DNA of 37,075 nt from positions 1 through 37,075 of the forward strand of contig DATIBT010000019.1 of the NCBI GenBank assembly GCA_035457345.1, written 5' to 3'. Origin of the DNA: DASTDY01 sp035457345. GTDB lineage: Bacteria > Patescibacteriota > Saccharimonadia > Saccharimonadales > EFPC-124. How positions within the stretch are numbered: the first letter of the stretch is position 1; each line of letters starts with the position of its first letter. Below the pieces are notes generated by a model. The model saw only the letters and a list, made by a program, of their open reading frames with translations. It searched no databases and was not told the DNA's origin. This document shows positions 1-7,404 of the stretch, in pieces. A program made the translations under genes and the position numbers.

Positions 1-504
1 AAGGGCATGGCGGATTTAATCGCCTTGCCTGGCATTGGCCCTAACACTGCCGGCGCCATTTTGGCGTACGCCTACAACCAGCCGGTGTTGTTTATTGAAA
101 CTAATATTCGCACGGTTATTATCCAACACTTTTTTGCGGCCCAAACTGATAAGGTAAAGGACACGCAAATTTTAGAGATACTTGAGCAAGTCATTGCCCG
201 TGATACCCCGCGCGAATGGTATTGGGCACTCATGGATTACGGCACGCATCTTAAAGCTACAAAAGGCGGGCAGCTGGATAAAGTGCATGGGTATAAAAAG
301 CAGAGCAAATTTGAGGGGTCACGCCGCCAACTACGCGGTAAAGTGCTTCGCCTACTGATAGAGGGTGGGCATACTACGGATGAACTGGCGGCAGTGGTTG
401 CTGATGACCGTTTGCCAACCGTGCTGAGTATGCTTGAGCAAGAGGGTATGATCGCTCAAACTGGTCACACCTGGCATTTGACAGCCGGGGCATCGGTAGC
501 CTAG
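1..504 (+). CDS. mutY: A/G-specific adenine glycosylase (MutY-like), C-terminal part, 5' end outside window
   Basis: HhH-GPD DNA glycosylase that would remove adenine mispaired with 8-oxoguanine. The frame is open from base 1, so the N-terminus is missing. A helix-hairpin-helix motif LPGIGPNTAGAI lies about 7-18 residues after the ATG at base 7, followed by the segment FIETNIRTV where MutY normally has the catalytic Asp (ILDGNVKRV in E. coli); here that position is Glu. The four Cys of the usual C-terminal [4Fe-4S] loop are absent: WALMDYGTHLKATKGG runs straight into a basic segment and a winged-helix-like tail. The family call is by motif. The missing cluster is seen directly; activity is inferred. 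Confidence 0.8.
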   Translation, partial: KGMADLIALPGIGPNTAGAILAYAYNQPVLFIETNIRTVIIQHFFAAQTDKVKDTQILEILEQVIARDTPREWYWALMDYGTHLKATKGGQLDKVHGYKKQSKFEGSRRQLRGKVLRLLIEGGHTTDELAAVVADDRLPTVLSMLEQEGMIAQTGHTWHLTAGASVA

Positions 505-516
505 CCTAGTATAAGG

Positions 517-1044
517 ATGATTTCATCTAAGAAGACATTGTTCGCTGTGCTGACGCTCGGGCTGGCTGTTTTGCTGCCCGTTTTTGCGCACGCCGAAGTG
601 CTTGACCCTGCCCGGCTGAGCATTATTCAGGAACACTGCACAGTATTGCAGACCAGCCTGGACCAAGTACAGCGCCGTGACCTGGTGGCACGTACCAACC
701 GTGGCCGTGAATACGAAAGTACGCTTGCCCAGCTTACCGCCTTTAACCAGCGGTTGCAAAATAATGGCAGGCCGGTGAAAACCCTCGATGACACACTGAA
801 TAATTTTAAAACTATGGTTGACGACTTTCGCACCAACTACATTGCCTACGACAATAGCATGAACGACCTTCGCCAAATTGACTGCCGCAACCATCCTGCC
901 GATTTTGCCTTGGCCCTGCAGCGTACTGCCATTTTGCGCGCCCAAGTTGGCGCCGAAGTCACTAAAGGTGAGGAATATCTTGGTGTCTATCGCCAAACGG
1001 TGGTTGAAATGCAAAAAAGCCTGGGCCAGGGGAGTGGGCAATGA
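517..1044 (+). CDS. secreted hypothetical protein with signal peptide
   Basis: A 175-residue protein of unknown function. Residues 1-26 form a clear Sec signal peptide (basic MISSKK, hydrophobic core, likely cleavage after AHA). The mature part is mostly helical and polar, with two Cys (in EHC and DCR) that could form a disulfide outside the membrane. An AAGG sits just upstream of the ATG. The stop overlaps the next gene start in an ATGA, so the two are translationally coupled. No family recognised. Confidence 0.75.
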   Translation: MISSKKTLFAVLTLGLAVLLPVFAHAEVLDPARLSIIQEHCTVLQTSLDQVQRRDLVARTNRGREYESTLAQLTAFNQRLQNNGRPVKTLDDTLNNFKTMVDDFRTNYIAYDNSMNDLRQIDCRNHPADFALALQRTAILRAQVGAEVTKGEEYLGVYRQTVVEMQKSLGQGSGQ

Positions 1045-1427
1045 GTGTTGCCAAGCAGTTGGCGGAGCACGCCGCTGTGCGCCGGGTTGCTGAAGCTGCC
1101 GATAAGCACAAGCTGACAGCCGCTCTTGTATTGGCTATTATTGCTACTCTCGTTCTTACAGGTATTTCGCTTAGCATGTATTACGTGAATGGTTTTTATC
1201 GCTATGACCTTAGCCGCCCGGCGTACGAAAAGGAGCGTGGCGAGCTCGCCAAGCCCGAATCTCGCAAAGTGTACGATACTACCAGCCCAGTTGATGCAAA
1301 GGCGGTCAACGATTTTCTTAAAGAATTCGACGGCCGCACCAAGGATTTGAACGCTTACGGCAGCTTCCGTGACTCAAGCCTCAGCGACGAAGATTTACAA
1401 ATCACCGCTCCGCCACCGGCCCAATAA
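1041..1427 (+). CDS. single-span membrane hypothetical protein
   Basis: A 128-residue protein with one hydrophobic segment at about residues 28-50, a cytoplasmic basic N-terminus and a polar extracytoplasmic tail rich in Asp, Lys and Pro. Its start overlaps the stop of the preceding secreted protein (ATGA), suggesting that the pair forms one envelope-associated unit. It ends 1 nt before the convergent stop of the MscS-family gene. No family recognised. Confidence 0.75.
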   Translation: MSVAKQLAEHAAVRRVAEAADKHKLTAALVLAIIATLVLTGISLSMYYVNGFYRYDLSRPAYEKERGELAKPESRKVYDTTSPVDAKAVNDFLKEFDGRTKDLNAYGSFRDSSLSDEDLQITAPPPAQ

Positions 1428-1428
1428 T

Positions 1429-2304
1429 CTATTTTTGTTTTAACTGCTCTTTAACTGCTGGTTTTTCTTCTTTTGCTGGGGCTGGTTTCTGCTCTGCCCC
1501 CATGCCAGCCTTGTTGAGGCCGGTAAGCAAGCGGCGACGCAGCTCGTTGGTAATGTTCCACTGCGCTGTGGGCTGGGTTTTGCCGCTAATTTTAATTTCG
1601 AGTGAACTTGGCGTGAAGTTGTTGATGCCGCCAAAATGCGGCGGGTCGATAATTTTGGTGCGCCATTTTTCTTCACTCGCCATTTTTTCACCAATGCCAT
1701 TAACCAGGTCCACAAGTTGGTCAACGTCTGTGTTTGGCTGCACGGTAATGAGCAAATTGATGCGCGCAAAGCCCATGGTTTTGTTGATGGTATGCTGAAT
1801 AACGCCGTTTGGTATGTAGTGCACGCTGCCGTCGTTGTCGCGGACCACTGTGGAGCGGATGGTGATTTGTTCAACGCGACCTACTGCTTTGTCCAGCTCT
1901 ACTACGTCACCCACGCGGTATTGGTTTTCCAAGATGATAAACAGACCGGAAATAAAATCTTTTATGAGCGACTGCGCGCCAAAGCCAAGCGCCACGCCCA
2001 CTACGCCACTCGCTGCGATGAGCGGCGCTAATTCAATTTGGAAATAATGGCCTAAAATAGTGAAGCCAACAACCAGCCAGATAAGTACTGTCAGTGCAGT
2101 TGAGAATAGGCTGATAAGCGTGTCCTGACGCTTTTTTGTGTCTTCTTCGCTTTGGTCGCCATGAGCATGATACCGGACCGTGCGGCGTATAACCTTCTCT
2201 AAGAACATGGCGCCAAATCGTTTTGCGAGGTAGGCAGCACCAATGATTAGCAGGATTGAAGCCCAGGAGTTATTCGTGAGCCACGCTTCGATATCTTTCC
2301 ACAT
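1429..2304 (-). CDS. mscS: MscS-family mechanosensitive ion channel
   Basis: A 291-residue small-conductance mechanosensitive channel that would release osmolytes on hypo-osmotic shock. It has an N-terminal membrane anchor, further spans around residues 70-110, and the conserved pore and beta-domain region (GVVGVALGFGAQSLIKDF, then GLFIILENQYRVGDVVEL), followed by the alpha/beta cytoplasmic domain. The C-terminal tail is Lys/Glu/Pro/Ala-rich. The start ATG is 7 nt downstream of a TATACT -10 box on this strand, with no Shine-Dalgarno, so the mRNA is probably leaderless. It diverges from tsaC with only 18 nt between start codons. Confidence 0.9.
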   Translation of the reverse strand: MWKDIEAWLTNNSWASILLIIGAAYLAKRFGAMFLEKVIRRTVRYHAHGDQSEEDTKKRQDTLISLFSTALTVLIWLVVGFTILGHYFQIELAPLIAASGVVGVALGFGAQSLIKDFISGLFIILENQYRVGDVVELDKAVGRVEQITIRSTVVRDNDGSVHYIPNGVIQHTINKTMGFARINLLITVQPNTDVDQLVDLVNGIGEKMASEEKWRTKIIDPPHFGGINNFTPSSLEIKISGKTQPTAQWNITNELRRRLLTGLNKAGMGAEQKPAPAKEEKPAVKEQLKQK

Positions 2305-2323
2305 ATCTGTTAGTATACCATTG
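2304..2323. promoter_or_regulatory. overlapping divergent promoters for mscS and tsaC
   Basis: Between the two divergent start codons are 18 nt holding TATACT on the minus strand (2317-2312), 7 nt before the mscS ATG. On the plus strand TAGTAT (2311-2316) lies 6 nt before the tsaC GTG. The two -10 boxes overlap in the near-symmetric TAGTATACCA. No Shine-Dalgarno site fits either gene, so both mRNAs would begin at or next to their start codons. Confidence 0.55.
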
Positions 2324-2907
2324 TGAGAATGTTTTCATCGCTAACCGATCCTGCTCTCACCGCTACTTTGCATAATGGCGGCGTTGTTGTGATGCCCAGC
2401 GACACCGTGTATGGCATGATGGCTCGCGCCTCTGACCAGCAGGCAGTTGAGCGGCTATATGCCATCCGTGGCCGCGCCCCTGAAAAACCTTTCATAATTT
2501 TGGTTGCGGATATTTGGCAGATTACCGATATGACCCAGTGGCAGGAGGGGCACAAACGACTTGCCGAACAATATTGGCCCGGTCCTCTCAGCCTAGTTGC
2601 GCCGACTACGGGTAAAACTCCTGAATATTTACATCGTGGAACCCACACACTTGCGTACCGCATGCCCGACCATCCGGAGCTCCGCGCCTTACTGGGAGCT
2701 ACCGGTCCCCTTGTTGCGCCAAGCGCCAACCCGGAAGGCCAACCTACGGCAACTACCATTGCCGAGGCTGAAGCGTATTTTGGCGATAGCGTCGACGGGT
2801 ACGTAGATGGTGGCATCATCGCCGATCTTACTCCCTCTACCGTAGCCGGTATCGTCGACGACAAACTGCACATCTTTCGCCAGGGTGCAGTGCGTATAAC
2901 CCTGTAA
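2323..2907 (+). CDS. tsaC: threonylcarbamoyl-AMP synthase (Sua5/YciO/YrdC family)
   Basis: Makes L-threonylcarbamoyladenylate from Thr, bicarbonate and ATP for t6A37 modification of ANN-decoding tRNAs. The 194-residue length fits the single-domain TsaC/YrdC form. Family hallmarks are visible: VVMPSDTVYGMMARA near the N-terminus, the AIRGRAPEKPF nucleotide-binding stretch, PGPLSLVAP, and the SAN motif in VAPSANPEGQPTATT. The start is GTG at 2323, or possibly ATG at 2329; the GTG fits the 6-nt spacing from a -10 box seen elsewhere here. A hairpin that follows serves the convergent gene. Confidence 0.9.
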   Translation: MRMFSSLTDPALTATLHNGGVVVMPSDTVYGMMARASDQQAVERLYAIRGRAPEKPFIILVADIWQITDMTQWQEGHKRLAEQYWPGPLSLVAPTTGKTPEYLHRGTHTLAYRMPDHPELRALLGATGPLVAPSANPEGQPTATTIAEAEAYFGDSVDGYVDGGIIADLTPSTVAGIVDDKLHIFRQGAVRITL

Positions 2908-2949
2908 AAACAAGCAAATGCCCGCGCCGTGAGGCGGAGGGCAATTTGC
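2905..2949 (-). terminator. intrinsic terminator of the CPBP-like gene
   Basis: GGGCAATTTGC (2939-2949) pairs with GCAAATGCCC (2914-2923). On the minus strand the stem is followed by a T-rich run (the A run at 2906-2912). A second GC-rich inverted repeat reaches to about 2971. Confidence 0.65.
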
Positions 2950-2975
2950 CTGCTCACACGGCGCCGGGCGGATCC

Positions 2976-3656
2976 CTAGATAAGCGTCTTCACGGTGATG
3001 AGGGTGAAGCTGATCATAAAAAATACTACAAACAGCCGCATGCCCACGGTGTTCGCCGCCATGTGCAGTGTTCTGGACGCTTGCAGCGCGGCTTTGCGCG
3101 ACTGGCCGTTCTCGCGGTAGGCTCGCAGGTACTCATGCATCAGCACGGCACCGAGCAGGCCTGTCGTAACACCAACTACGAACGGCACTACCAACAGTCT
3201 GACATGCATTAGTCCGAAGATGACACAGGCTTTGATGCGCTGGCCGATGCTCCAGAACTCCGCGCCTTCGCGGCACCACCGTTCTTCATCGCCGACACCC
3301 TGCCCGTATTGTTTCGGATGGCGGACGATCCAGAGTACGCCATAAGCCATCACCGCCATCGCCACGTAGGTATAGATGGTGAGTGGTAGGTTGTTGTGAG
3401 TGGTGAGCGACACAACGGTCGGCACTGTGCCGAGTACGCTGAACCCGCTCATCATCTGTAGGGTCCGGCTGTAGGCCTCTGGAACAAGCAGCAGGACGGC
3501 TGTCACCGCAGGCAGGAACCAGACCAGATGCGTCAGCACCGCTTTCCGCCATTGTCTGAGGGTCGGTTCGATGACGGGCGGTATGTCGAAATCACCATGT
3601 GTTGTCGGCGGCATGCGTCGCATCAGCCAACCGCCTACACCTGTTGTTTGGCGCAT
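2976..3656 (-). CDS. CPBP-like integral membrane protein (possible intramembrane endopeptidase)
   Basis: A 226-residue multi-span membrane protein. The sequence has EExxxR in GDEERWCR, FxxxH in IFGLMH and HxxxN in LHMAANT, in the order and approximate spacing of the CPBP/Abi (Rce1-like) family, whose members cleave CAAX proteins or act in bacteriocin immunity. However, EExxxR lies in a charged loop rather than an obvious membrane helix, so the match may be partial. A strong Shine-Dalgarno (AGAGGTGAT) precedes the ATG, and TATAAT (3696-3691 on this strand) gives the promoter. Codon usage is more GC-rich than in the neighbours, as in the other orphan genes here. Confidence 0.45.
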   Translation of the reverse strand: MRQTTGVGGWLMRRMPPTTHGDFDIPPVIEPTLRQWRKAVLTHLVWFLPAVTAVLLLVPEAYSRTLQMMSGFSVLGTVPTVVSLTTHNNLPLTIYTYVAMAVMAYGVLWIVRHPKQYGQGVGDEERWCREGAEFWSIGQRIKACVIFGLMHVRLLVVPFVVGVTTGLLGAVLMHEYLRAYRENGQSRKAALQASRTLHMAANTVGMRLFVVFFMISFTLITVKTLI

Positions 3657-3734
3657 AGGTGCATCACCTCTTCTCTATGGGACAAAGCGTATTATACGCA
3701 TCTGTAGGTTATACTGGAAGTAAAGGAACGTGGG

Positions 3735-4358
3735 GTGGCACTAAAACATCGCTTATATCATTGGTACAAGATTATTCGTCAGCTCAAAACGTGGCAGCTG
3801 GTGCTTATTTTGGTGGTATGCGTGTTGATCTCTGCCTTTTTGCTCAGGCAAAATAACCTCGAGATGGTGCGGCTGCGCCAGGCAGTCGAGCAGACCGACC
3901 AACAAGGCGGGGATGTAGTGGCCGCGCTCAAGAATCTCCAGCGGTATGTTACGTCGCATATGAATACTGATTTGGGCGAGGGCATTGCCTTGCAATACAG
4001 CTACCAGCGTGATTACGAGGCGGCACTGCAAGCCGTGGCCAGCTCGTCTAATCCGCAAGCAGCGTTGTATGCGAAGGTCGAAGAGGAGTGCCGCCCGGTG
4101 TTCCAACGAACCCATTCCTTTCCGGCTTACACGCAGTGTGCGCACGACAAGCTGAGCCAACTTTCGCCCGGCCAAGACGCGCTCTCGAGCCTCAAAACGC
4201 CCGCGCCAGAACTTTATAAAGTTAATTACATTTCGCCCGTTTGGAGCTTTGACGCGGCGGGTATTGCCGTTGTGGTGACATTTCTTGTAGTGCTTATGCT
4301 AGTAGGACGTACGCTCAGCTACGTTATTTTACGCGCCATGTTGGGTGCCCACAGGTAG
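3735..4358 (+). CDS. two-span membrane hypothetical protein
   Basis: A 207-residue protein with a basic N-terminus, a membrane helix at about residues 20-40, a roughly 130-residue extracytoplasmic region with two Cys (EEECRPVF and TQCAHDK), and a second span near residues 175-198. The start is GTG at 3735, preceded by AAAGGAA and a TATACT -10 box at 3710-3715. The promoter region is shared back to back with the CPBP-like gene. No family recognised; the layout suggests an envelope or secretion accessory protein, but nothing shows this. Confidence 0.7.
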   Translation: MALKHRLYHWYKIIRQLKTWQLVLILVVCVLISAFLLRQNNLEMVRLRQAVEQTDQQGGDVVAALKNLQRYVTSHMNTDLGEGIALQYSYQRDYEAALQAVASSSNPQAALYAKVEEECRPVFQRTHSFPAYTQCAHDKLSQLSPGQDALSSLKTPAPELYKVNYISPVWSFDAAGIAVVVTFLVVLMLVGRTLSYVILRAMLGAHR

Positions 4359-4378
4359 AATTTTTACTGCACAAGCTG

Positions 4379-4408
4379 TTGACAAAGAGTTGCGCGGCAG
4401 CGTATGGT
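4379..4408 (+). promoter_or_regulatory. promoter of the conserved 70-aa protein
   Basis: TTGACA (4379-4384), an 18-nt spacer and TATGGT (4403-4408), followed by a full AAAGGAGGA Shine-Dalgarno upstream of the ATG at 4448. This is the strongest leadered gene start in the left part of the window and suggests high expression. Confidence 0.55.
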
Positions 4409-4447
4409 AAAATCACGTAAGCCAAGTAAAAGGAGGAATGATCTAAC

Positions 4448-4660
4448 ATGGCAGCTTACTCGCACACAAATTCTAAGGGGGTAACTTACTACCTGCACTC
4501 TAAAGAAGTCACCTTGCGTGGCGGCAAATTGCAACGCATTTACTTCTTCGCAAAAGAAGAACGTCCAGCTGACGCTGTTGCTGACCTTCCAGAAGGTTAC
4601 ACAGTTGTTGAGAATCCACGCAACGGTTTCTTGACGCTCAAAAAGGCTGTGGCTGCTTAA
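4448..4660 (+). CDS. conserved 70-residue small protein
   Basis: A 70-residue soluble protein with the pattern YSHTNSKGVTYYLHSKEVTL, then GGKLQRIYFFAK, and a C-terminal LPEGYTVVENPRNGF. I recognise this as a small uncharacterised family common in Patescibacteria and related genomes; its function is unknown. No signal peptide or membrane segment. It has its own TTGACA/TATGGT promoter and a consensus ribosome site and is followed by an intrinsic terminator, so it is a stand-alone, probably abundant product. The fold is expected to be small and beta-rich (inference). Confidence 0.85.
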   Translation: MAAYSHTNSKGVTYYLHSKEVTLRGGKLQRIYFFAKEERPADAVADLPEGYTVVENPRNGFLTLKKAVAA

Positions 4661-4734
4661 TAAGCACAAGCAACTTGATTCCCACCCTCCCGAAATGCTA
4701 AGCTAAAGCAAACAAAAAGGGAGAGAAAAAGGCT

Positions 4735-4761
4735 CCAGGCTGAAAAGCCTGGGTCTTTTTT
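4735..4761 (+). terminator. intrinsic terminator
   Basis: CCAGGCT (4735-4741), GAAA loop, AGCCTGG (4746-4752), then a T run to 4761. A weak promoter-like pair (TTGATT 4675-4680, TAAGCT 4699-4704) lies just upstream, so a very short transcript ending here is possible. Confidence 0.8.
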
Positions 4762-4796
4762 ATGCGCCAAAACTTCTGTGGTAGGATAGGGGAAGT

Positions 4797-5564
4797 ATGG
4801 GTAAAAGTGAACCAATTCTTGTAGTCGATCACCTTAGCAAAACGTATGGCGATAAAGAAGTAGTCAAAGGGATTTCTTTTGAAGTAAAAAAGGGGGAGAT
4901 TTTTGGTATTCTCGGCCCGAATGGAGCTGGCAAGACCACGACGCTCGAGATGATTGAAGCACTTAGGCCTATTGATGGCGGCAGCGCCACCCTTGCAGGG
5001 CTAAACGTTAAAGAGCAGCCCTCGGCGGTTAAAGAAATTATTGGCATTCAGTTGCAGAGTTCGAATTTCTTTGACAAGCTCACATTGGTTGAACAGCTGA
5101 ATATGTTCGCCGGTTTTTATGGGGTCCGCATTAACCCGATGGAGCTCCTGGAAGAAGTCGAGCTGACTGACAAGTCAAAGAGTTATTACGAGCATATGTC
5201 TGGAGGTCAGAAGCAGCGCTTCAGTATTGCCACGGCGCTGGTGAACAAGCCCAAGGTGCTATTTCTTGACGAGCCGACCACCGGCCTCGATCCGCAAGCA
5301 AGGCGCCACTTGTGGGACTTAGTGCAACGTATTCGAGACAAGGGCATTACTGTTATTCTTACCACGCACTACATGGAGGAGGCCGAAGTACTGTGTGACC
5401 GCGTGGCGGTTATGGATGCCGGCGAAATTATTGCGCTCGATACACCCAAGCATCTCATTAACCAGCTGTTGAAGCGTGGTTTCAAGAAGCCACAGGTGGT
5501 GCAACAGGCAACGCTCGAAGACGTATTTATCGACCTAACCGGCAAGGACTTGAGGGAATCATGA
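4797..5564 (+). CDS. ABC transporter ATP-binding protein
   Basis: A 255-residue ATPase of an ABC-2 type exporter. Walker A is GPNGAGKTT, the signature is MSGGQKQR, Walker B is VLFLDEPTTGLDP, and the switch His is in LTTHYMEEAE. The closest type is the DrrA/NatA/CcmA class that drives export of drugs, lipids or ions. A TAGGGGAAG ribosome site precedes the ATG. The stop overlaps the start of the permease gene (ATGA at 5561), so they form one operon and one transporter. Substrate cannot be told from sequence. Confidence 0.93.
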   Translation: MGKSEPILVVDHLSKTYGDKEVVKGISFEVKKGEIFGILGPNGAGKTTTLEMIEALRPIDGGSATLAGLNVKEQPSAVKEIIGIQLQSSNFFDKLTLVEQLNMFAGFYGVRINPMELLEEVELTDKSKSYYEHMSGGQKQRFSIATALVNKPKVLFLDEPTTGLDPQARRHLWDLVQRIRDKGITVILTTHYMEEAEVLCDRVAVMDAGEIIALDTPKHLINQLLKRGFKKPQVVQQATLEDVFIDLTGKDLRES

Positions 5565-6673
5565 AGATAAAACGCTATTTTCTGACCATTTGGCAATTTA
5601 TGACCCAGCAGTTGAAGCGGTTCTTTCGCGACAAAGTCGCATTATTCTTTACTTTTTTGTTCCCACTTATTTTCCTGTTTGTATTTGGTTCTTTAAACCG
5701 GGGCAGCGGCGACATAAGCCTTGAAATTGCCCTGCTAAATAAATCTGACACCGCGTTCTCAAAACAGTTTGTTGAAGAAATTAAGAAGAACAAAAGCATT
5801 AAGGTTAACGAAAAGATCACTGAGTTCGATGACGCCAGGGATCGCATGGGCAAGGGTGAGATCGATAGCGTGTTAGAGTTGCCGCCAGGGTTTGGCAAGC
5901 CCAATGAAAAAGGTATCCCGAGCGGCAAGGCCATTGTTTATTACGAGGAAGCATCCCCGCAGGCTGGCCAGACGTTCGGGGCTATTATGTCGGGCGTGCT
6001 AGACGGCATTAATGCCAAGCTAGTGCCACAAGAAAAGCCCTTTAGTGTCGAACAAAAATCAACTAAAACCTCCACGCTCAAGCCATTTGACTACGTATTT
6101 TCTGGTCTGATTGGCTTCACAATTTTGAGCCTCGGTTTATTTGGATTGGCCAATGGGTTGCCCGCCGACAAGAAAGCTGGCTATTTGGCGCGCTTGCGCG
6201 CAACACCACTAACCGCACCGCAGTTATTGGTGGGAACAGGACTCATTTATCTGTTCATAGGACTAATCTCTATTGCTCTTATGATGGCCGTTGGCATCTT
6301 GCTTTTTGGTTTCCAGATGCGGGGCGATTGGCTCACATTTACTGCTTTTGCCACGCTTGGGACTATTGTCATGCTCGGCTTTGGACTGGCGATTGGTGGC
6401 TGGGCAAAGAACGAAATTCAGGCGGCCCCTCTTACCCAGATTATCGCTATGCCAATGATGTTCCTAAGTGGTTCATTCTTCCCGCGTTTTCTTATGCCCG
6501 AGTGGCTTCAGGCAATCGCCGCGTATCTGCCACTGACGCCAATTATCGATGGCTTGCGCCTAATCCTTACTGAAAATAAAGGCTTCGTAGACTTGTTGCC
6601 CCAGCTTGGCCTCATGGGCATTTGGACGCTGATTATTTATATTATTGCCTTTAAAGTTTTCCGCTGGCAGTAG
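5561..6673 (+). CDS. ABC-2 type transporter permease
   Basis: A 370-residue membrane partner of the preceding ATPase. It has one N-terminal span (about 28-45), a large extracytoplasmic domain of about 150 residues, then five hydrophobic segments from about residue 180 to the C-terminus, the standard ABC-2 exporter layout. The segment around MPMMFLSGSFFP and LPLTPIIDGLR is typical of the family. Translationally coupled to the ATPase. Likely exports a small hydrophobic compound or a lipid (family knowledge, substrate unknown). Confidence 0.9.
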   Translation: MKIKRYFLTIWQFMTQQLKRFFRDKVALFFTFLFPLIFLFVFGSLNRGSGDISLEIALLNKSDTAFSKQFVEEIKKNKSIKVNEKITEFDDARDRMGKGEIDSVLELPPGFGKPNEKGIPSGKAIVYYEEASPQAGQTFGAIMSGVLDGINAKLVPQEKPFSVEQKSTKTSTLKPFDYVFSGLIGFTILSLGLFGLANGLPADKKAGYLARLRATPLTAPQLLVGTGLIYLFIGLISIALMMAVGILLFGFQMRGDWLTFTAFATLGTIVMLGFGLAIGGWAKNEIQAAPLTQIIAMPMMFLSGSFFPRFLMPEWLQAIAAYLPLTPIIDGLRLILTENKGFVDLLPQLGLMGIWTLIIYIIAFKVFRWQ

Positions 6674-6729
6674 TAGTGACGAGCGAGAAAACCATTGTCG
6701 GTATCTGGGCCGCTCCTTGCGGATTCTTT

Positions 6730-6764
6730 TTAAGAATAGCCCTCCAGGCGGGTATACTTAAGAT
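6730..6764 (+). promoter_or_regulatory. leaderless-type promoter of the CYTH gene
   Basis: TTAAGA (6730-6735), 17-nt spacer, TATACT (6753-6758), then exactly 6 nt to the ATG at 6765, with no Shine-Dalgarno between. Confidence 0.55.
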
Positions 6765-7397
6765 ATGACCGCAACACCTTATCTTGAAGTTGAACTCCGC
6801 TACAAAATCAATGATGTCCCTGCCGCGCTTGGCCGCCTCCGAACGCAAGGAATGTCGGTGGCCCGCACAGAGCATTTGATTGATGAATGGTTCCTGCCCA
6901 ACACTATTGCGAGCCTCGAAGAAGAGCAACAGTGGTTCGATGGTGACCGCGGCATTGCCTGGCGCATTCGCCGCAGCGAAAAGGACGGCAAGAGCAAGTT
7001 GGAGGTAGGCAGTAAACAGCTCACCGAAGACATGAACCACAATAGCTTCCACGAAACCACCGCCGATTGCGCCACTTACGAAGACGCGCTCCAGGCGATG
7101 CAGCAGCGTAGCTATAAAAATTGGCTCACTATAGATAAGACGCGCTACTTTCTTGCCTCTTCTAACAACGTCATCCCGGCCAGTGAGTTCGAGTTAGTAA
7201 TAGATGATATTGCAGGTCTCGCTGCCAAAATTGGCGTGGGCGCGTGTCTTGAGATTGAATATAAGGGCGCCGCAGACCGAGCTGAAGCGCTAGAACGTAT
7301 TGCCGGTGTCGCCAAGCTGCTGGGGTTTACGGCCGACGACCAAATTGAAAAAAGCCTGACCGTCCTTTCTATGACGGCTTTGGCTCGTTTTGAATAG
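6765..7397 (+). CDS. CYTH-domain protein (triphosphate tunnel family)
   Basis: A 210-residue CYTH/triphosphate tunnel metalloenzyme. The N-terminal signature is EVELRYK, where the family usually has ExExK. Further strand motifs with alternating charged residues follow: WRIRRSEKDGKSKLEV, FELVIDDI and CLEIEYKG, the Glu and Arg/Lys pairs that line the tunnel and bind metal and triphosphate. Members hydrolyse thiamine triphosphate or inorganic triphosphate, or make cAMP; the substrate cannot be chosen here. Probably leaderless. The stop lies 7 nt before the EndoQ start, so the two are likely co-transcribed. Confidence 0.8.
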   Translation: MTATPYLEVELRYKINDVPAALGRLRTQGMSVARTEHLIDEWFLPNTIASLEEEQQWFDGDRGIAWRIRRSEKDGKSKLEVGSKQLTEDMNHNSFHETTADCATYEDALQAMQQRSYKNWLTIDKTRYFLASSNNVIPASEFELVIDDIAGLAAKIGVGACLEIEYKGAADRAEALERIAGVAKLLGFTADDQIEKSLTVLSMTALARFE

Positions 7398-7404
7398 GGG
7401 TTTG

